Source of the DNA: Chitinophaga niastensis
GTDB taxonomy: Bacteria; Bacteroidota; Bacteroidia; Chitinophagales; Chitinophagaceae
Direction of reading: 5' to 3'
NCBI RefSeq assembly: GCF_003014755.1
Contig: NZ_PYAW01000001.1
Coordinates: 1,550,001-1,614,000 of the forward strand
Length of the DNA stretch: 64,000 bases
The position numbers and the translations under genes are program-made. The notes under the pieces were generated by a model, which worked only from the letters and a program-made list of their open reading frames with translations, was not told the DNA's origin and did no database searches. Shown in pieces: positions 9,148 to 18,539 of the stretch. How positions within the stretch are numbered: the first letter of the stretch is position 1; each line of letters begins with the position of its first letter.

Positions 9148-12100
9148 ATGAATATATCTGAGTTGTCGCTTAAACGGCCGGTACTGGCAACAGTCATGAA
9201 TCTGGCATTGATCCTTTTCGGTTTGGTAGGATATACCTTCCTGGCCGTGAGGGATTACCCTGCTATTGATCCGCCTGTGATTACCGTTACCACTGCATAT
9301 ACCGGCGCCAACGCAGATATCATTGAAAGCCAGATCACCGAACCGCTGGAAAAACAGATCAATGGAGTACCTGGCATCCGTACTATTACCTCTTCCAGTT
9401 CATTAGGCAGCAGCAGTATATCAGTAGAATTTAATCTGGGTATTGACCTGGAAGCCGCTGCCAGCGATGTACGGGATAAGGTAAGTCAGGCTACCCGCAA
9501 TTTGCCGCAGGATATTGATGCACCACCCGTAGTAACAAAGGCAGATGCAAGTGCAGATTTTATTGTGATTATGGCGGTACAGAGTCGTACCAAAAGTCTC
9601 ATGCAACTGAGTGATTACGCTGAAAATGTATTGCAGCAACAGTTTCAGACAATCAACAATGTAAGCGCTATCACTATTCTCGGGCAAAAACGTTACGCGA
9701 TGCGTTTATGGTTTAACCCCGATAAAATGAGCATGCATAATGTTGATTTTACAGATATCCGCACTTCTCTTCAAACTGAAAATGTTGATTTGCCACCCGG
9801 TAAAATCTATGGTAATAATACGGAGTTAACTATCCGTACCCTGGGCCGGTTAACAACCGAAAAACAATTCCGTGATCTGATCATCCGGGAAGACAGTACC
9901 GGTATTGTACGTCTGTCTGATGTTGCCCGCGTGGAACTAGGCCCGGAGATCTATGAACAAAGCTGGAAATACAACGGCGTAAACGCTGTAGGCATTGCCC
10001 TCATTCCGCAACCCAGTGCCAACAATATCCAGATTGCAGATGATTTTAATAAACGTTTACAGGAAATTGAAAAATCAAATAAAGAAGATATACAGTTTCA
10101 TGTGTTGATAGATAATACCCGCAACATCCGCCTGTCGCTGAAAGAAGTACAGGAAACATTGATGATAGCCTTCGGACTGGTAGTACTGGTGATTTTTCTT
10201 TTCTTCCGCAACTGGCTTATCGCCTTACGGCCATTGATTGACATTCCTATTTCCCTGACAGCTACTTTTTTTGTGATGTATGTAGCCGGATTTACTATCA
10301 ACATATTAACCTTACTGGGTATTGTGTTGGCTACCGGGTTGGTGGTGGATGATGGAATTGTGGTAACGGAAAATATTTTCCGTAAACTGGAAGAAGGCAT
10401 GCCTATCCACAAAGCTGCACTGGAAGGTAGTAAGGAGATATTTTTTGCTGTTATCTCTACCTCTGTTACACTGGCCGTTGTGTTTTTACCAGTGATATTT
10501 TTACAGGGATTTGTGGGCCGTTTGTTTCGGGAGTTCGGCGTAGTGCTGGCTTCAGCGGTATTAATATCTGCCTTTGTATCGCTCACTATTACACCGGTAC
10601 TAAACGTAGTACTGAACAGAAAAAATGCACAACATGGCTGGTTTTACGTGAAAACAGAACCCTTTTTTGTTGGCATGGAAAGCGGTTATAAACGTTTGCT
10701 GGAAAGTTTTATGGAGATAAGATGGGTGGCATGGCTGATCATCGCTATTTGCGGTGTATTGATCGGCTTAACGATGTTGAACCTGAAAAGTGAAATTGCG
10801 CCGCTGGAAGACAGGAATAATATTCGTTTTACTGTGACTGCTGCGGAAGGTACCAGTTTTGGTTATATGCAAAACTATACCGACAGGGTAGCTGCTTATC
10901 TGTATGATTCTGTACCTGAAAGAGATTTTGTTTTCTGCAGAACGCCCAGTGGATCGGGAGGCGCTGTAAACGTGGCCCAGCCCAGGATTGGTTTAATTGA
11001 TCCTTCCCTGCGCAGCCGCACACAAAATGATATTGCCAATGACCTGCAAAAGAAATTAACCAACTTTAACGATGGAAGAGTGTTTGCTATCCAGGAACAA
11101 ACCATTTCAGTAGGTTCCGGATCAAAATCTTCCGCACCGGTGCAGTTTGTATTGCAAACCCTTGACCTGAGTAAGTTGAAAGCGGCTATTCCAAAATTTT
11201 TGGAAGAAGCACGGGGCGACAAAACATTTTCCAACGTAGATGTAGATTTAAAATTTAATAAGCCTGAAGTACAATTATCTGTAGACAGAACAAAGGCAAA
11301 AGACCTGGGACTCTCTACTGCCGATGTGATAGGTGCCGCACAGTCGGCCTTTAGCGGCGGCAGGCTGGCTTATTTTATCATGAATGGATATCAGTACCAG
11401 GTAATCGGGCAGGTGGAAAGAGTGGATAGGAGCACACCTGCGGATATCGACAAACTATATGTAAGAAGTAAGAGCGGTAACAGTATTCCCCTGGATGCTG
11501 TGGTCCACCTGCAGCCCAGCAGTAGCCCGGCTATTCTTTATCATTACAACAGGTATAAGTCTGCCACTATTTCTGCAGCATTGGCACCGGGTAATACAAT
11601 TGGTGACGGTATTAAATCCATGCAAAAAATAGCCACAAGTGTACTGGATCCTACCTTCCATACGTCGCTGGCTGGTTCTTCCAGAGATTATGCAGAAAGT
11701 TCTTCCAATACGGCTTTTGCTTTTGGCCTGGCACTTATTTTAATTTACCTCATTCTGGCTGCGCAGTTTGAGAGCTTTATTGACCCGCTCACTATTATGT
11801 TCACCGTGCCGCTGGCGTTGGCTGGTGCATTACTGAGCCTGTGGGCATTTGGTCAGACATTAAATATTTTTTCAGAGATAGGTATGATTATGCTGATTGG
11901 GCTGGTGACTAAAAACGGTATTTTAATTGTGGAATTTACCAATCAGAAAAGAGAACAGGGGATGGCTAAAAGGGAGGCAGTGATAGAAGCAGCAGCGCAG
12001 CGTTTACGGCCTATCTTAATGACCAGTTTTGCTACATCCCTGGGTGCATTGCCTATTGCATTGAGTTTGGGCGCTGCGGCTACCAGTCGCGTTCCACTAG

Positions 12101-12219
12101 GTATTGTAGTTGTTGGCGGTATTTTATTTTCTTTGATATTAACACTATTGGTGATACCTGCAGTATATACTTTCATTTCGGGTAAGCATAAAGCAGTACC
12201 TGCAACCGTGACAGATTAA
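9148..12219 (+). CDS. RND multidrug efflux pump, AcrB/MexB type
   Basis: A 1023-aa proton-driven exporter of the HAE1 family that takes drugs or other amphiphiles from periplasm or membrane and passes them to the TolC-like channel. TM1 is near residue 15. The proton-relay aspartates of TM4 are in GLVVDDGIVVTENIF around residue 400. Two large periplasmic loops and the second TM bundle (LILAAQFESFIDPL, then MIMLIGLVTKNGILIVEF) follow. Both halves are complete with no frameshift. It lies between adaptor and channel genes with gaps of 10 and 17 bp, so the tripartite pump is encoded as a unit. Confidence 0.96.
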   Translation: MNISELSLKRPVLATVMNLALILFGLVGYTFLAVRDYPAIDPPVITVTTAYTGANADIIESQITEPLEKQINGVPGIRTITSSSSLGSSSISVEFNLGIDLEAAASDVRDKVSQATRNLPQDIDAPPVVTKADASADFIVIMAVQSRTKSLMQLSDYAENVLQQQFQTINNVSAITILGQKRYAMRLWFNPDKMSMHNVDFTDIRTSLQTENVDLPPGKIYGNNTELTIRTLGRLTTEKQFRDLIIREDSTGIVRLSDVARVELGPEIYEQSWKYNGVNAVGIALIPQPSANNIQIADDFNKRLQEIEKSNKEDIQFHVLIDNTRNIRLSLKEVQETLMIAFGLVVLVIFLFFRNWLIALRPLIDIPISLTATFFVMYVAGFTINILTLLGIVLATGLVVDDGIVVTENIFRKLEEGMPIHKAALEGSKEIFFAVISTSVTLAVVFLPVIFLQGFVGRLFREFGVVLASAVLISAFVSLTITPVLNVVLNRKNAQHGWFYVKTEPFFVGMESGYKRLLESFMEIRWVAWLIIAICGVLIGLTMLNLKSEIAPLEDRNNIRFTVTAAEGTSFGYMQNYTDRVAAYLYDSVPERDFVFCRTPSGSGGAVNVAQPRIGLIDPSLRSRTQNDIANDLQKKLTNFNDGRVFAIQEQTISVGSGSKSSAPVQFVLQTLDLSKLKAAIPKFLEEARGDKTFSNVDVDLKFNKPEVQLSVDRTKAKDLGLSTADVIGAAQSAFSGGRLAYFIMNGYQYQVIGQVERVDRSTPADIDKLYVRSKSGNSIPLDAVVHLQPSSSPAILYHYNRYKSATISAALAPGNTIGDGIKSMQKIATSVLDPTFHTSLAGSSRDYAESSSNTAFAFGLALILIYLILAAQFESFIDPLTIMFTVPLALAGALLSLWAFGQTLNIFSEIGMIMLIGLVTKNGILIVEFTNQKREQGMAKREAVIEAAAQRLRPILMTSFATSLGALPIALSLGAAATSRVPLGIVVVGGILFSLILTLLVIPAVYTFISGKHKAVPATVTD

Positions 12220-12236
12220 CTGCAACTATTTTAGTT

Positions 12237-13544
12237 ATGATCATAAAAAATTTACGATATAGCCTTGTTTTGCTGTTGCTGCCTGTACCGGGGATAGCGC
12301 AACAAAAACTGGACCTGCAACAGGCCATTAATATTGCGTTGAAAAACAGCCTGGATCTGCAGATGGTGAAGAATGACCTGCAGGCCAGTACCATCAATAA
12401 TAACTACGGTGTAGCTGGTGGCCTCCCGCTGATACAGGCTACCGGCACTGATAATGCGCAGAACATTAACGTAAATCAAAAGTTGAGTAGCGGTACTGTT
12501 ATAAAGCGAAATGGTTCTTCCTCCAATACCTTAAATACCGGGTTGGGTGCCAGTGTACTGGTATATAACGGCCGTCGGATTGTGGCTAATAAAAAGCGGC
12601 TGGCTACCCTGGAGCAAATGAGCCGCACAGATCTGGACTCAATGATCATCAATGTAGTGGCTAATGTGCAGCTGACATACTACGATATTGTGCGTCAGCA
12701 AAGTTATGCTGCCACCCTGCAAAAATCAATTGATGTATCACAACAGAAACTGGATATTGTGAAAGCCAAAAGAGAGGTGGGTATGTCTAATGATGCGGAT
12801 CTGTTTCAGGCGCAGGTAGATATTAATACACAGCAGCAGGCGTTGCAGTCGCAGTTGTTGGTTATTAGTCAGGATAAAACAGCCTTACTCCGCCTGCTTA
12901 CGCTCAAAGCAGATTCCGTTATTCAGGTGAGCGATACTATTATTGTAGATACGAAATTAAACCTGGATACGGTGCTTAACTCGCTGCTGCTGCGTAATCC
13001 ACGTATGCTGGCAGCCGATCTGCAAATAAAGGTGAATGAGTTAACAGAGCGGCAAACTGCTGCGCAGCGTTATCCTTCCCTCAGTGTAAATGCCGGATAC
13101 GATTATAATCGCACAGAAGCTGGTGCGGGTAATGTGTTGTTTAACCAAAACAACGGACCATACGTTGGTGCGGGTTTAACCATTCCGATTTTTAACGGAA
13201 CTATTTATAAGCGACAGCAACAGGTAGCCCGTATTGCTACTTACAACGCCAAAATTGAAAAGGATATTTTTACCCGAAACTACACTGCCAATACAGTAAA
13301 GTTGTGGCAGGCATATACCGTCAATCTGCAGCAGGTAACCACAGCGGTTAGTAACTATGACCTGTCTTATCGTTTGCTCAACCTGGTTTTACAGCGTTTT
13401 CAGTTAGGGCAGGCTACTATTATAGACGTTAAAACTGCCCAGCAAAGTTTTGAAAATTCCGGTTACCTGCTGGTAAATCTTACCTATGCTGCAAAGGCAG
13501 CAGAAATACAATTGAAGTCGCTGGCTAATTTGCTGGATTATTGA
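12237..13544 (+). CDS. TolC-family outer-membrane efflux channel
   Basis: A 435-aa outer-membrane protein completing the tripartite pump. A signal peptide ends near PVPGIAQQ. Two repeats follow, each with long coiled helices (LDLQQAINIALKNSLDLQM, and later TERQTAAQRYPSLSVNAGYD) and short beta strands, the typical TolC/OprM duplication. Last gene of the efflux operon; a terminator-like hairpin lies about 150 bp downstream. Confidence 0.93.
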   Translation: MIIKNLRYSLVLLLLPVPGIAQQKLDLQQAINIALKNSLDLQMVKNDLQASTINNNYGVAGGLPLIQATGTDNAQNINVNQKLSSGTVIKRNGSSSNTLNTGLGASVLVYNGRRIVANKKRLATLEQMSRTDLDSMIINVVANVQLTYYDIVRQQSYAATLQKSIDVSQQKLDIVKAKREVGMSNDADLFQAQVDINTQQQALQSQLLVISQDKTALLRLLTLKADSVIQVSDTIIVDTKLNLDTVLNSLLLRNPRMLAADLQIKVNELTERQTAAQRYPSLSVNAGYDYNRTEAGAGNVLFNQNNGPYVGAGLTIPIFNGTIYKRQQQVARIATYNAKIEKDIFTRNYTANTVKLWQAYTVNLQQVTTAVSNYDLSYRLLNLVLQRFQLGQATIIDVKTAQQSFENSGYLLVNLTYAAKAAEIQLKSLANLLDY

Positions 13545-13692
13545 GCAATATATTCCTGATTAACGAGGCTCCGCCTTACAGATAAGTCTCCACAAGAAAA
13601 GCAGGTAGCTGCCATTTTAAGCCCTCCGGAAGTAATGAAATAAATCATAACAAGATAGAAATGAGCAGGTGAGCTGATTCTACGCCTGCAGG

Positions 13693-13730
13693 AACCCTTT
13701 TCTGAAAGAGGGGTGTTTTTATTTTTTGGT
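13693..13730 (+). terminator. Rho-independent terminator of the efflux operon
   Basis: The stem AACCCTTTT / AAAGAGGGGT with a short loop is followed by GTTTTTATTTTTT on the + strand. It is 150 bp after the TolC-like gene and 210 bp before the SusC gene, so it separates the two operons. The remainder of the 398-bp gap (13545-13942) shows no convincing gene. Confidence 0.65.
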
Positions 13731-13942
13731 GTCTTGCGTTTTTTTGCCGAATTTCCTGTGCTTAAAAATGCAAATAGCCGAAAAGATGAATAAACAGGCT
13801 TGTCAACCATAGTAAAACGGAAATCATGCTAATCGCGCTCGAAACAATTTTGCAATTGCAGGAGTTGTGAATAGTAACATCCGCGAATGTTACCCCACCG
13901 CTGTAATCAACCAACAAAAAAAATCACGTTTAAAATTTTTTT

Positions 13943-16900
13943 ATGAGAATGCTTCAATTTATGAGGATGGTAAGGGGTAGATCTTTTTTACTATTCCTGT
14001 TCATGACCTGCCTGGCAGCGACTGCCTTTGCGCAGGTAAAAGTAGCCGGTCGGGTAACAGATGATGGCGGCTCGCCACTACCCGGCATTACGGTGACCAT
14101 CAGGAATACAAAACTGGGTACACAAACAGATGCTGATGGACATTATACTTTAAACGTAAATCTGCAACCTGGTAATTATACACTGGCTTATTCCGGTATT
14201 GGTTTTATATCAAGGGAAAGTGTGCTGGCGGTTAGCACCAGTGTTAGCACCTACACACAGGATATGCGGTTAGCTACCTCCGTATCTAAACTGGATGAAA
14301 TAGTAGTAACCGGTACTTCAGAAGGAACTACCCGCAGACAATTAGGTAATTACATCAGTACAGTGAAAGCCGATGAGTTAAACAAGGGCGCTACCGGCAA
14401 TGTACTGGCAGCACTACAGGGCAAGACAGCCGGCGCACAGATCTCACAAAATTCCGGTGACCCTGCTGGTGGCATCTCCGTAAAACTTCGTGGTATCAGC
14501 ACCATCTCCGGCTCTACAGAACCGCTGTATATCATCGACGGGGTGATCATTGATAACTCCACCACCCGCGTTACCAACGCAGATCCCAGTTATGGCAGTG
14601 GTGCTAACGGAGATAATTTTGTAGGTAGCGTAGGACAAAGCCGTATGTCAGATATCAACCCGGCAGATATTGAAAGAATAGAAGTGCTGAACGGCGCTGC
14701 TGCTGCGGCTATTTACGGATCACGTGCCAATGCCGGTGTAGTACAGATCTTTACCAAAAGAGGCAGTGCAGGTGCTCCCGTGGTAAATTTCTCTACCAGT
14801 TTTTCTATGAATCAACTGCGTAAAAAACTGGATGTAAACCAGGCGCCTACTAAGTTTGGTGGCTCTCCGGATGATTCTACACAAAATATACTTACACCTA
14901 AAGTAACAAGTATTACGCCTGTAAAACGATATGATTACCAGGACGATATTTTCCGCACTGGTGTGGGTACTGATAATAATATTTCTGTGGCAGGAGGTAA
15001 AGACAAAACAAAGTATTACGCATCTGCCAGTTACCTTTATAATCAGGGCATCATCAGGAATACAGACTTCAGCCGTTACAGTTTTCGCCTGAACCTCGAT
15101 CAGGAGCTGAACAAATGGATCAGTTTCACTGCAAGTCTGAACTACGTTTACAGCTCATCTAATGAAAAACCTGATGGCAACACGTTCTTCTCTCCCATGA
15201 ACTCCGTTACTATCATCGGTAATTATTATGATATAAATCAACGGAACGCATTCGGTCAATTGATGAAAGTAGGTGAACGCGGACGTGTGAACCCGATATC
15301 TGTCATACAGGATTTTAAACAACAGCAACACGTAGGCAGAGTGATTGCAGGCGCCGGTATTAAGTTGCGGCCAATTAAAAACTTAACAGTGGATTACCGG
15401 CTGGGTATAGATAATTATAACCAGGATGGTACTACGTTTATGCCGGCCTACGCTTATAGCGTGAGCCAGGGCTTTTATGGCGGTGGTCCCACGCTTGATC
15501 CTGCACAGAATGGTTATGCCAGCGCCGGTAACAATACCTCTTTCATGATTAACCACGATCTGAATGCAACTTATAACTGGGATATCAACGATAAGTTTAC
15601 TTCAGTTACACAGGTGGGTTATTCGCTGCAATACCAGCGTATGCATTATACACTGGAAGAAGGCAGAGGCTTGCCACCTTTTGTGCAAACGGCAGATAAA
15701 GCCACCACCATTATACCCGGTGCTGATCAGCGAACACAGTTATCTATTTCAGGAGAATTTATCCAACAGAATTTTAAATACCGCAATCAATTATTCCTTA
15801 CAGGCGCCCTTCGTGTAGATGGCTCTTCTGTATTTGGAGCAAATGAAAGAAATCAGCTGTATACCAAGTTGAGCGGCAGTTATGTAATATCCGGAACAGA
15901 TTTCTGGGAGAAATCCAGCGTAGCCAAATGGTGGAACCTGTTGAAGTTGCGTGCCGCTTATGGCGAATCCGGTAACCTTACCGGTATACCCGCTTACGGA
16001 CGTTATAATACTTATAATGCCACTGCTTTTATTGGTGCTTCGGCATTTCAGTCGCCCGGCACCTATACCGACCCACATGTAAAACCTGAAAAGCAGAAAG
16101 AGCTGGAAATAGGTACAGATATGGCTTTCCTGGATAACCGTATAGGCTTATCCGTTAACTATTACCACAAACGTGTAGAAGACCTGTTGATCAGTCGCGC
16201 TATTGCGCCTACCAATGGTTACTCTTTTTACCTGAATAACATCGGTACGTTACAAAATACTGGTGTGGAAGTAGTGTTAAATCTAACACCTGTAAAGACA
16301 GCTAATTTCAACTGGGATCTTACCGCTATCTATAACCAGAACCATAATAAAGCAGTGAATATTGGTCAGTCGCTGATCCTGTACAACACGGTAGGAGGTG
16401 CGCCGGTAGGCATTGCCAACGGAGAACCTATTGGTTTCTTCTACGGTACTTTCTTTGCACGTGATGCCAATGGAAATATATTGAAAAACCCCGCCGGCAT
16501 ACCAGTTACAGAAGCAGGCATACAAACAGGGCCACTAACGTACACGACTCAACGTGATCCGGCAACGGGGCTTCCTCCTGCAAAAGGAGCTACTACCCTG
16601 AACAAAAAAATAGGCGACCCTAATCCTAAGTATACTGCTACGCTCACAAACGATTTCCGTTATAAAAAACTGGGGCTGCATATACAGATCGATGCCGTAC
16701 AGGGCGTAGATGTATTTAACGCAGACTGGAGAACAAGACAAGGTGTGGATAACGGTAAAATTGCAGAGCAGGAAGACAGGGGACTGTTGCCCCGTGGTTT
16801 TATTGCAGGCAACTATAACATCCAGGAATGGAGAATCGATAACGGTTCTTTTGTAAAGCTACGTGAAGTAGCATTCAGTTACAATGTAGGTAAGCTGAAA

Positions 16901-17077
16901 GGTTTAAGTGATCTCACGATCAGCCTGGGTGGCAGAAATCTTATTTCATGGGATAACTACAAAGGATATGATCCTGAAATAAATGCTGCCGGACAAAGTT
17001 CTGTATTACGTGGAATTGATTTTGGAGCAGTACCTATACCGAGAACTTATAACCTGGCTTTGCGTGCAAAATTTTAA
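13943..17077 (+). CDS. SusC/RagA-type TonB-linked outer-membrane protein
   Basis: A 1044-aa TonB-dependent importer. After the signal peptide (ending TAFAQ) comes a carboxypeptidase-regulatory-like beta-sandwich (VAGRVTDDGGSPLPGITVTI, to about residue 120). The plug domain follows, with the SusC-typical LYIIDGVIIDN and ADIERIEVLNGAAAAAIYGSRAN. The remainder is the 22-strand barrel, ending in an aromatic-rich strand with terminal Phe. It lacks the STN signalling domain of the other SusC in this window. It is paired with SusD 20 bp downstream. No glycan-degrading enzyme or sigma/anti-sigma pair is adjacent, so the ligand is unknown. Confidence 0.95.
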   Translation: MRMLQFMRMVRGRSFLLFLFMTCLAATAFAQVKVAGRVTDDGGSPLPGITVTIRNTKLGTQTDADGHYTLNVNLQPGNYTLAYSGIGFISRESVLAVSTSVSTYTQDMRLATSVSKLDEIVVTGTSEGTTRRQLGNYISTVKADELNKGATGNVLAALQGKTAGAQISQNSGDPAGGISVKLRGISTISGSTEPLYIIDGVIIDNSTTRVTNADPSYGSGANGDNFVGSVGQSRMSDINPADIERIEVLNGAAAAAIYGSRANAGVVQIFTKRGSAGAPVVNFSTSFSMNQLRKKLDVNQAPTKFGGSPDDSTQNILTPKVTSITPVKRYDYQDDIFRTGVGTDNNISVAGGKDKTKYYASASYLYNQGIIRNTDFSRYSFRLNLDQELNKWISFTASLNYVYSSSNEKPDGNTFFSPMNSVTIIGNYYDINQRNAFGQLMKVGERGRVNPISVIQDFKQQQHVGRVIAGAGIKLRPIKNLTVDYRLGIDNYNQDGTTFMPAYAYSVSQGFYGGGPTLDPAQNGYASAGNNTSFMINHDLNATYNWDINDKFTSVTQVGYSLQYQRMHYTLEEGRGLPPFVQTADKATTIIPGADQRTQLSISGEFIQQNFKYRNQLFLTGALRVDGSSVFGANERNQLYTKLSGSYVISGTDFWEKSSVAKWWNLLKLRAAYGESGNLTGIPAYGRYNTYNATAFIGASAFQSPGTYTDPHVKPEKQKELEIGTDMAFLDNRIGLSVNYYHKRVEDLLISRAIAPTNGYSFYLNNIGTLQNTGVEVVLNLTPVKTANFNWDLTAIYNQNHNKAVNIGQSLILYNTVGGAPVGIANGEPIGFFYGTFFARDANGNILKNPAGIPVTEAGIQTGPLTYTTQRDPATGLPPAKGATTLNKKIGDPNPKYTATLTNDFRYKKLGLHIQIDAVQGVDVFNADWRTRQGVDNGKIAEQEDRGLLPRGFIAGNYNIQEWRIDNGSFVKLREVAFSYNVGKLKGLSDLTISLGGRNLISWDNYKGYDPEINAAGQSSVLRGIDFGAVPIPRTYNLALRAKF

Positions 17078-17097
17078 ATCTTCAAAAAAAAAAGATC

Positions 17098-18414
17098 ATG
17101 AAACGATATATTCCATCATACAAATATTGCCTGCTGGTAGCCACGTTACTGATAACCGGCGCTGCATGCAAAAAAGATTATCCGGATCCTTCAGGCCCCT
17201 CGTCAGAACAGGCTTACAGCTCACCTACCGCATTGGCTAATGTAGCTGTTGGCTTACAAGCCTGGTATGCCCGCGACAGGGTAGGCTTGTTATATACCAC
17301 TACTGCATCAGGAAGTTTGCTCACCGGCGAAACATACGTAACTAATCCCGGTAACACTGATGAGGCGCAGATAGCCACCGGCGGCAATGCTATTCTCACT
17401 ACCAATTCTGTTGTTACCGGTATGTGGGCGGTAACCAATAAAATCAGATTTGAGGCCGACAGTGTACTGCGCCGTACTAATATTATTGTTACTGACAAAG
17501 GTTTTGCCAGTGGGTTAATAGCTTACGCATCTATTTTTAAAGCGCTGGCTATTGGTGTGCAGGCTACCTTCTGGGAGCAGGTACCTGATATCAGCGGAAA
17601 GCCGGATACTGTAACTACAGATGTAAAATTCATCCCTGGTAAACAGGGGTATGCGATGGCTGTGACAGTGCTGGATAATGCCATTAATACTGTAACGGCA
17701 ACGCCTATAGGTGTAAATTTTGCTGCCAATGTACCAAAGAACGTTAATATCGTTAATACGTTGTATGCCCTGAAAGCCCGCTACGCTTTGTATGCAGGTG
17801 ATTATGCTACTGCACTCGCTGCTGCAGGCAAGGTAGATCTAACGGTGACGTCTACACTGGATTTTAATGCACAAATTACCAATCCTATTTTTGCACTGGC
17901 AACAGCTACCAATAATATTTTTAACGTAGTTGACTCCAGTATGGGTTTGCCGGTAGGCTTGCAGCCTGATCTGTCAGATAAGCGTGTACCGTTTTATATT
18001 GCCAGACCAGCTAAGGGACCACGTTTTAATATCAACGGTTTTTTCAGCGGCAATTTAGTATCTGTTCCTATTTATCTGCCGGGAGAAATGATATTGATAA
18101 AAGCCGAATGTTATGCACGTCAGAATAATATTCCGGCCGGCTTAATAGAATTGAATAAAGTAGTTACCCAATTACCATCCCAGGATCCTTTTGGTGTAGG
18201 CGCGGCTTTACCGCCAGTAGCTGCTATCACACAGGATCAGTTGCTGACATTGATTTATCAGCACCGTCGTATAGAACTTTTTATGGGTGCACAGGAACTG
18301 GAAGATAGCCGTCGGTTTGCACGGCCGGTAACAGAACGGAAGAGAAATTATTTCCCTTATCCGTTTGTGGAACGCAATGATAATCCGAATACACCATTAG
18401 ATCCGGCGTTTTAA
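17098..18414 (+). CDS. SusD/RagB-family nutrient-binding lipoprotein
   Basis: A 438-aa surface lipoprotein that forms the lid on the SusC channel and binds the ligand. The lipobox is ITGAAC with Cys24, followed by KKDYPDPSGPSSEQAY, the usual charged export region of surface lipoproteins. The C-terminus has the RagB/SusD feature LLTLIYQHRRIELFMGAQELEDSRRF cut into helices, then a short tail. It is co-transcribed with the SusC gene. At 438 aa it is on the short side for the family. Confidence 0.92.
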   Translation: MKRYIPSYKYCLLVATLLITGAACKKDYPDPSGPSSEQAYSSPTALANVAVGLQAWYARDRVGLLYTTTASGSLLTGETYVTNPGNTDEAQIATGGNAILTTNSVVTGMWAVTNKIRFEADSVLRRTNIIVTDKGFASGLIAYASIFKALAIGVQATFWEQVPDISGKPDTVTTDVKFIPGKQGYAMAVTVLDNAINTVTATPIGVNFAANVPKNVNIVNTLYALKARYALYAGDYATALAAAGKVDLTVTSTLDFNAQITNPIFALATATNNIFNVVDSSMGLPVGLQPDLSDKRVPFYIARPAKGPRFNINGFFSGNLVSVPIYLPGEMILIKAECYARQNNIPAGLIELNKVVTQLPSQDPFGVGAALPPVAAITQDQLLTLIYQHRRIELFMGAQELEDSRRFARPVTERKRNYFPYPFVERNDNPNTPLDPAF

Positions 18415-18445
18415 TTGTATGATTTTTTGGGGAGATGAATAGGCT

Positions 18446-18487
18446 ATGATAAAGGTTTTTAGCAATGTCGCTGAAAACCTTTATCAT
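18446..18487. terminator. Bidirectional terminator between convergent genes
   Basis: A perfect 14-bp stem (ATGATAAAGGTTTT with its complement) with a loop that has a minor AGC/GCT stem, followed by TTTT. It lies after the SusD gene and before the 3' end of the convergent receptor gene. Confidence 0.8.
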
Positions 18488-18539
18488 TTTTGTACTACCT
18501 CACGCTACGCTTGAGGTTTGTAATCTTCCTTTGAAAATC

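Noticed and set aside
10098-10586. 162-codon open frame on the minus strand inside the RND pump gene
   Set aside because: Low-complexity Ser/Thr/Ile-rich product antisense to a clear gene.
13538-13810. 90-codon open frame on the minus strand between the efflux operon and SusC
   Set aside because: It spans the terminator hairpin, has no domain, and its text (KKRKTPKNKNTP) comes from the T-rich terminator.
13943-18414. Complete polysaccharide-utilisation locus
   Set aside because: Only SusC and SusD are present; no glycoside hydrolase, lyase or regulator is adjacent, and the sulfatase is 12 kb away behind a different operon.
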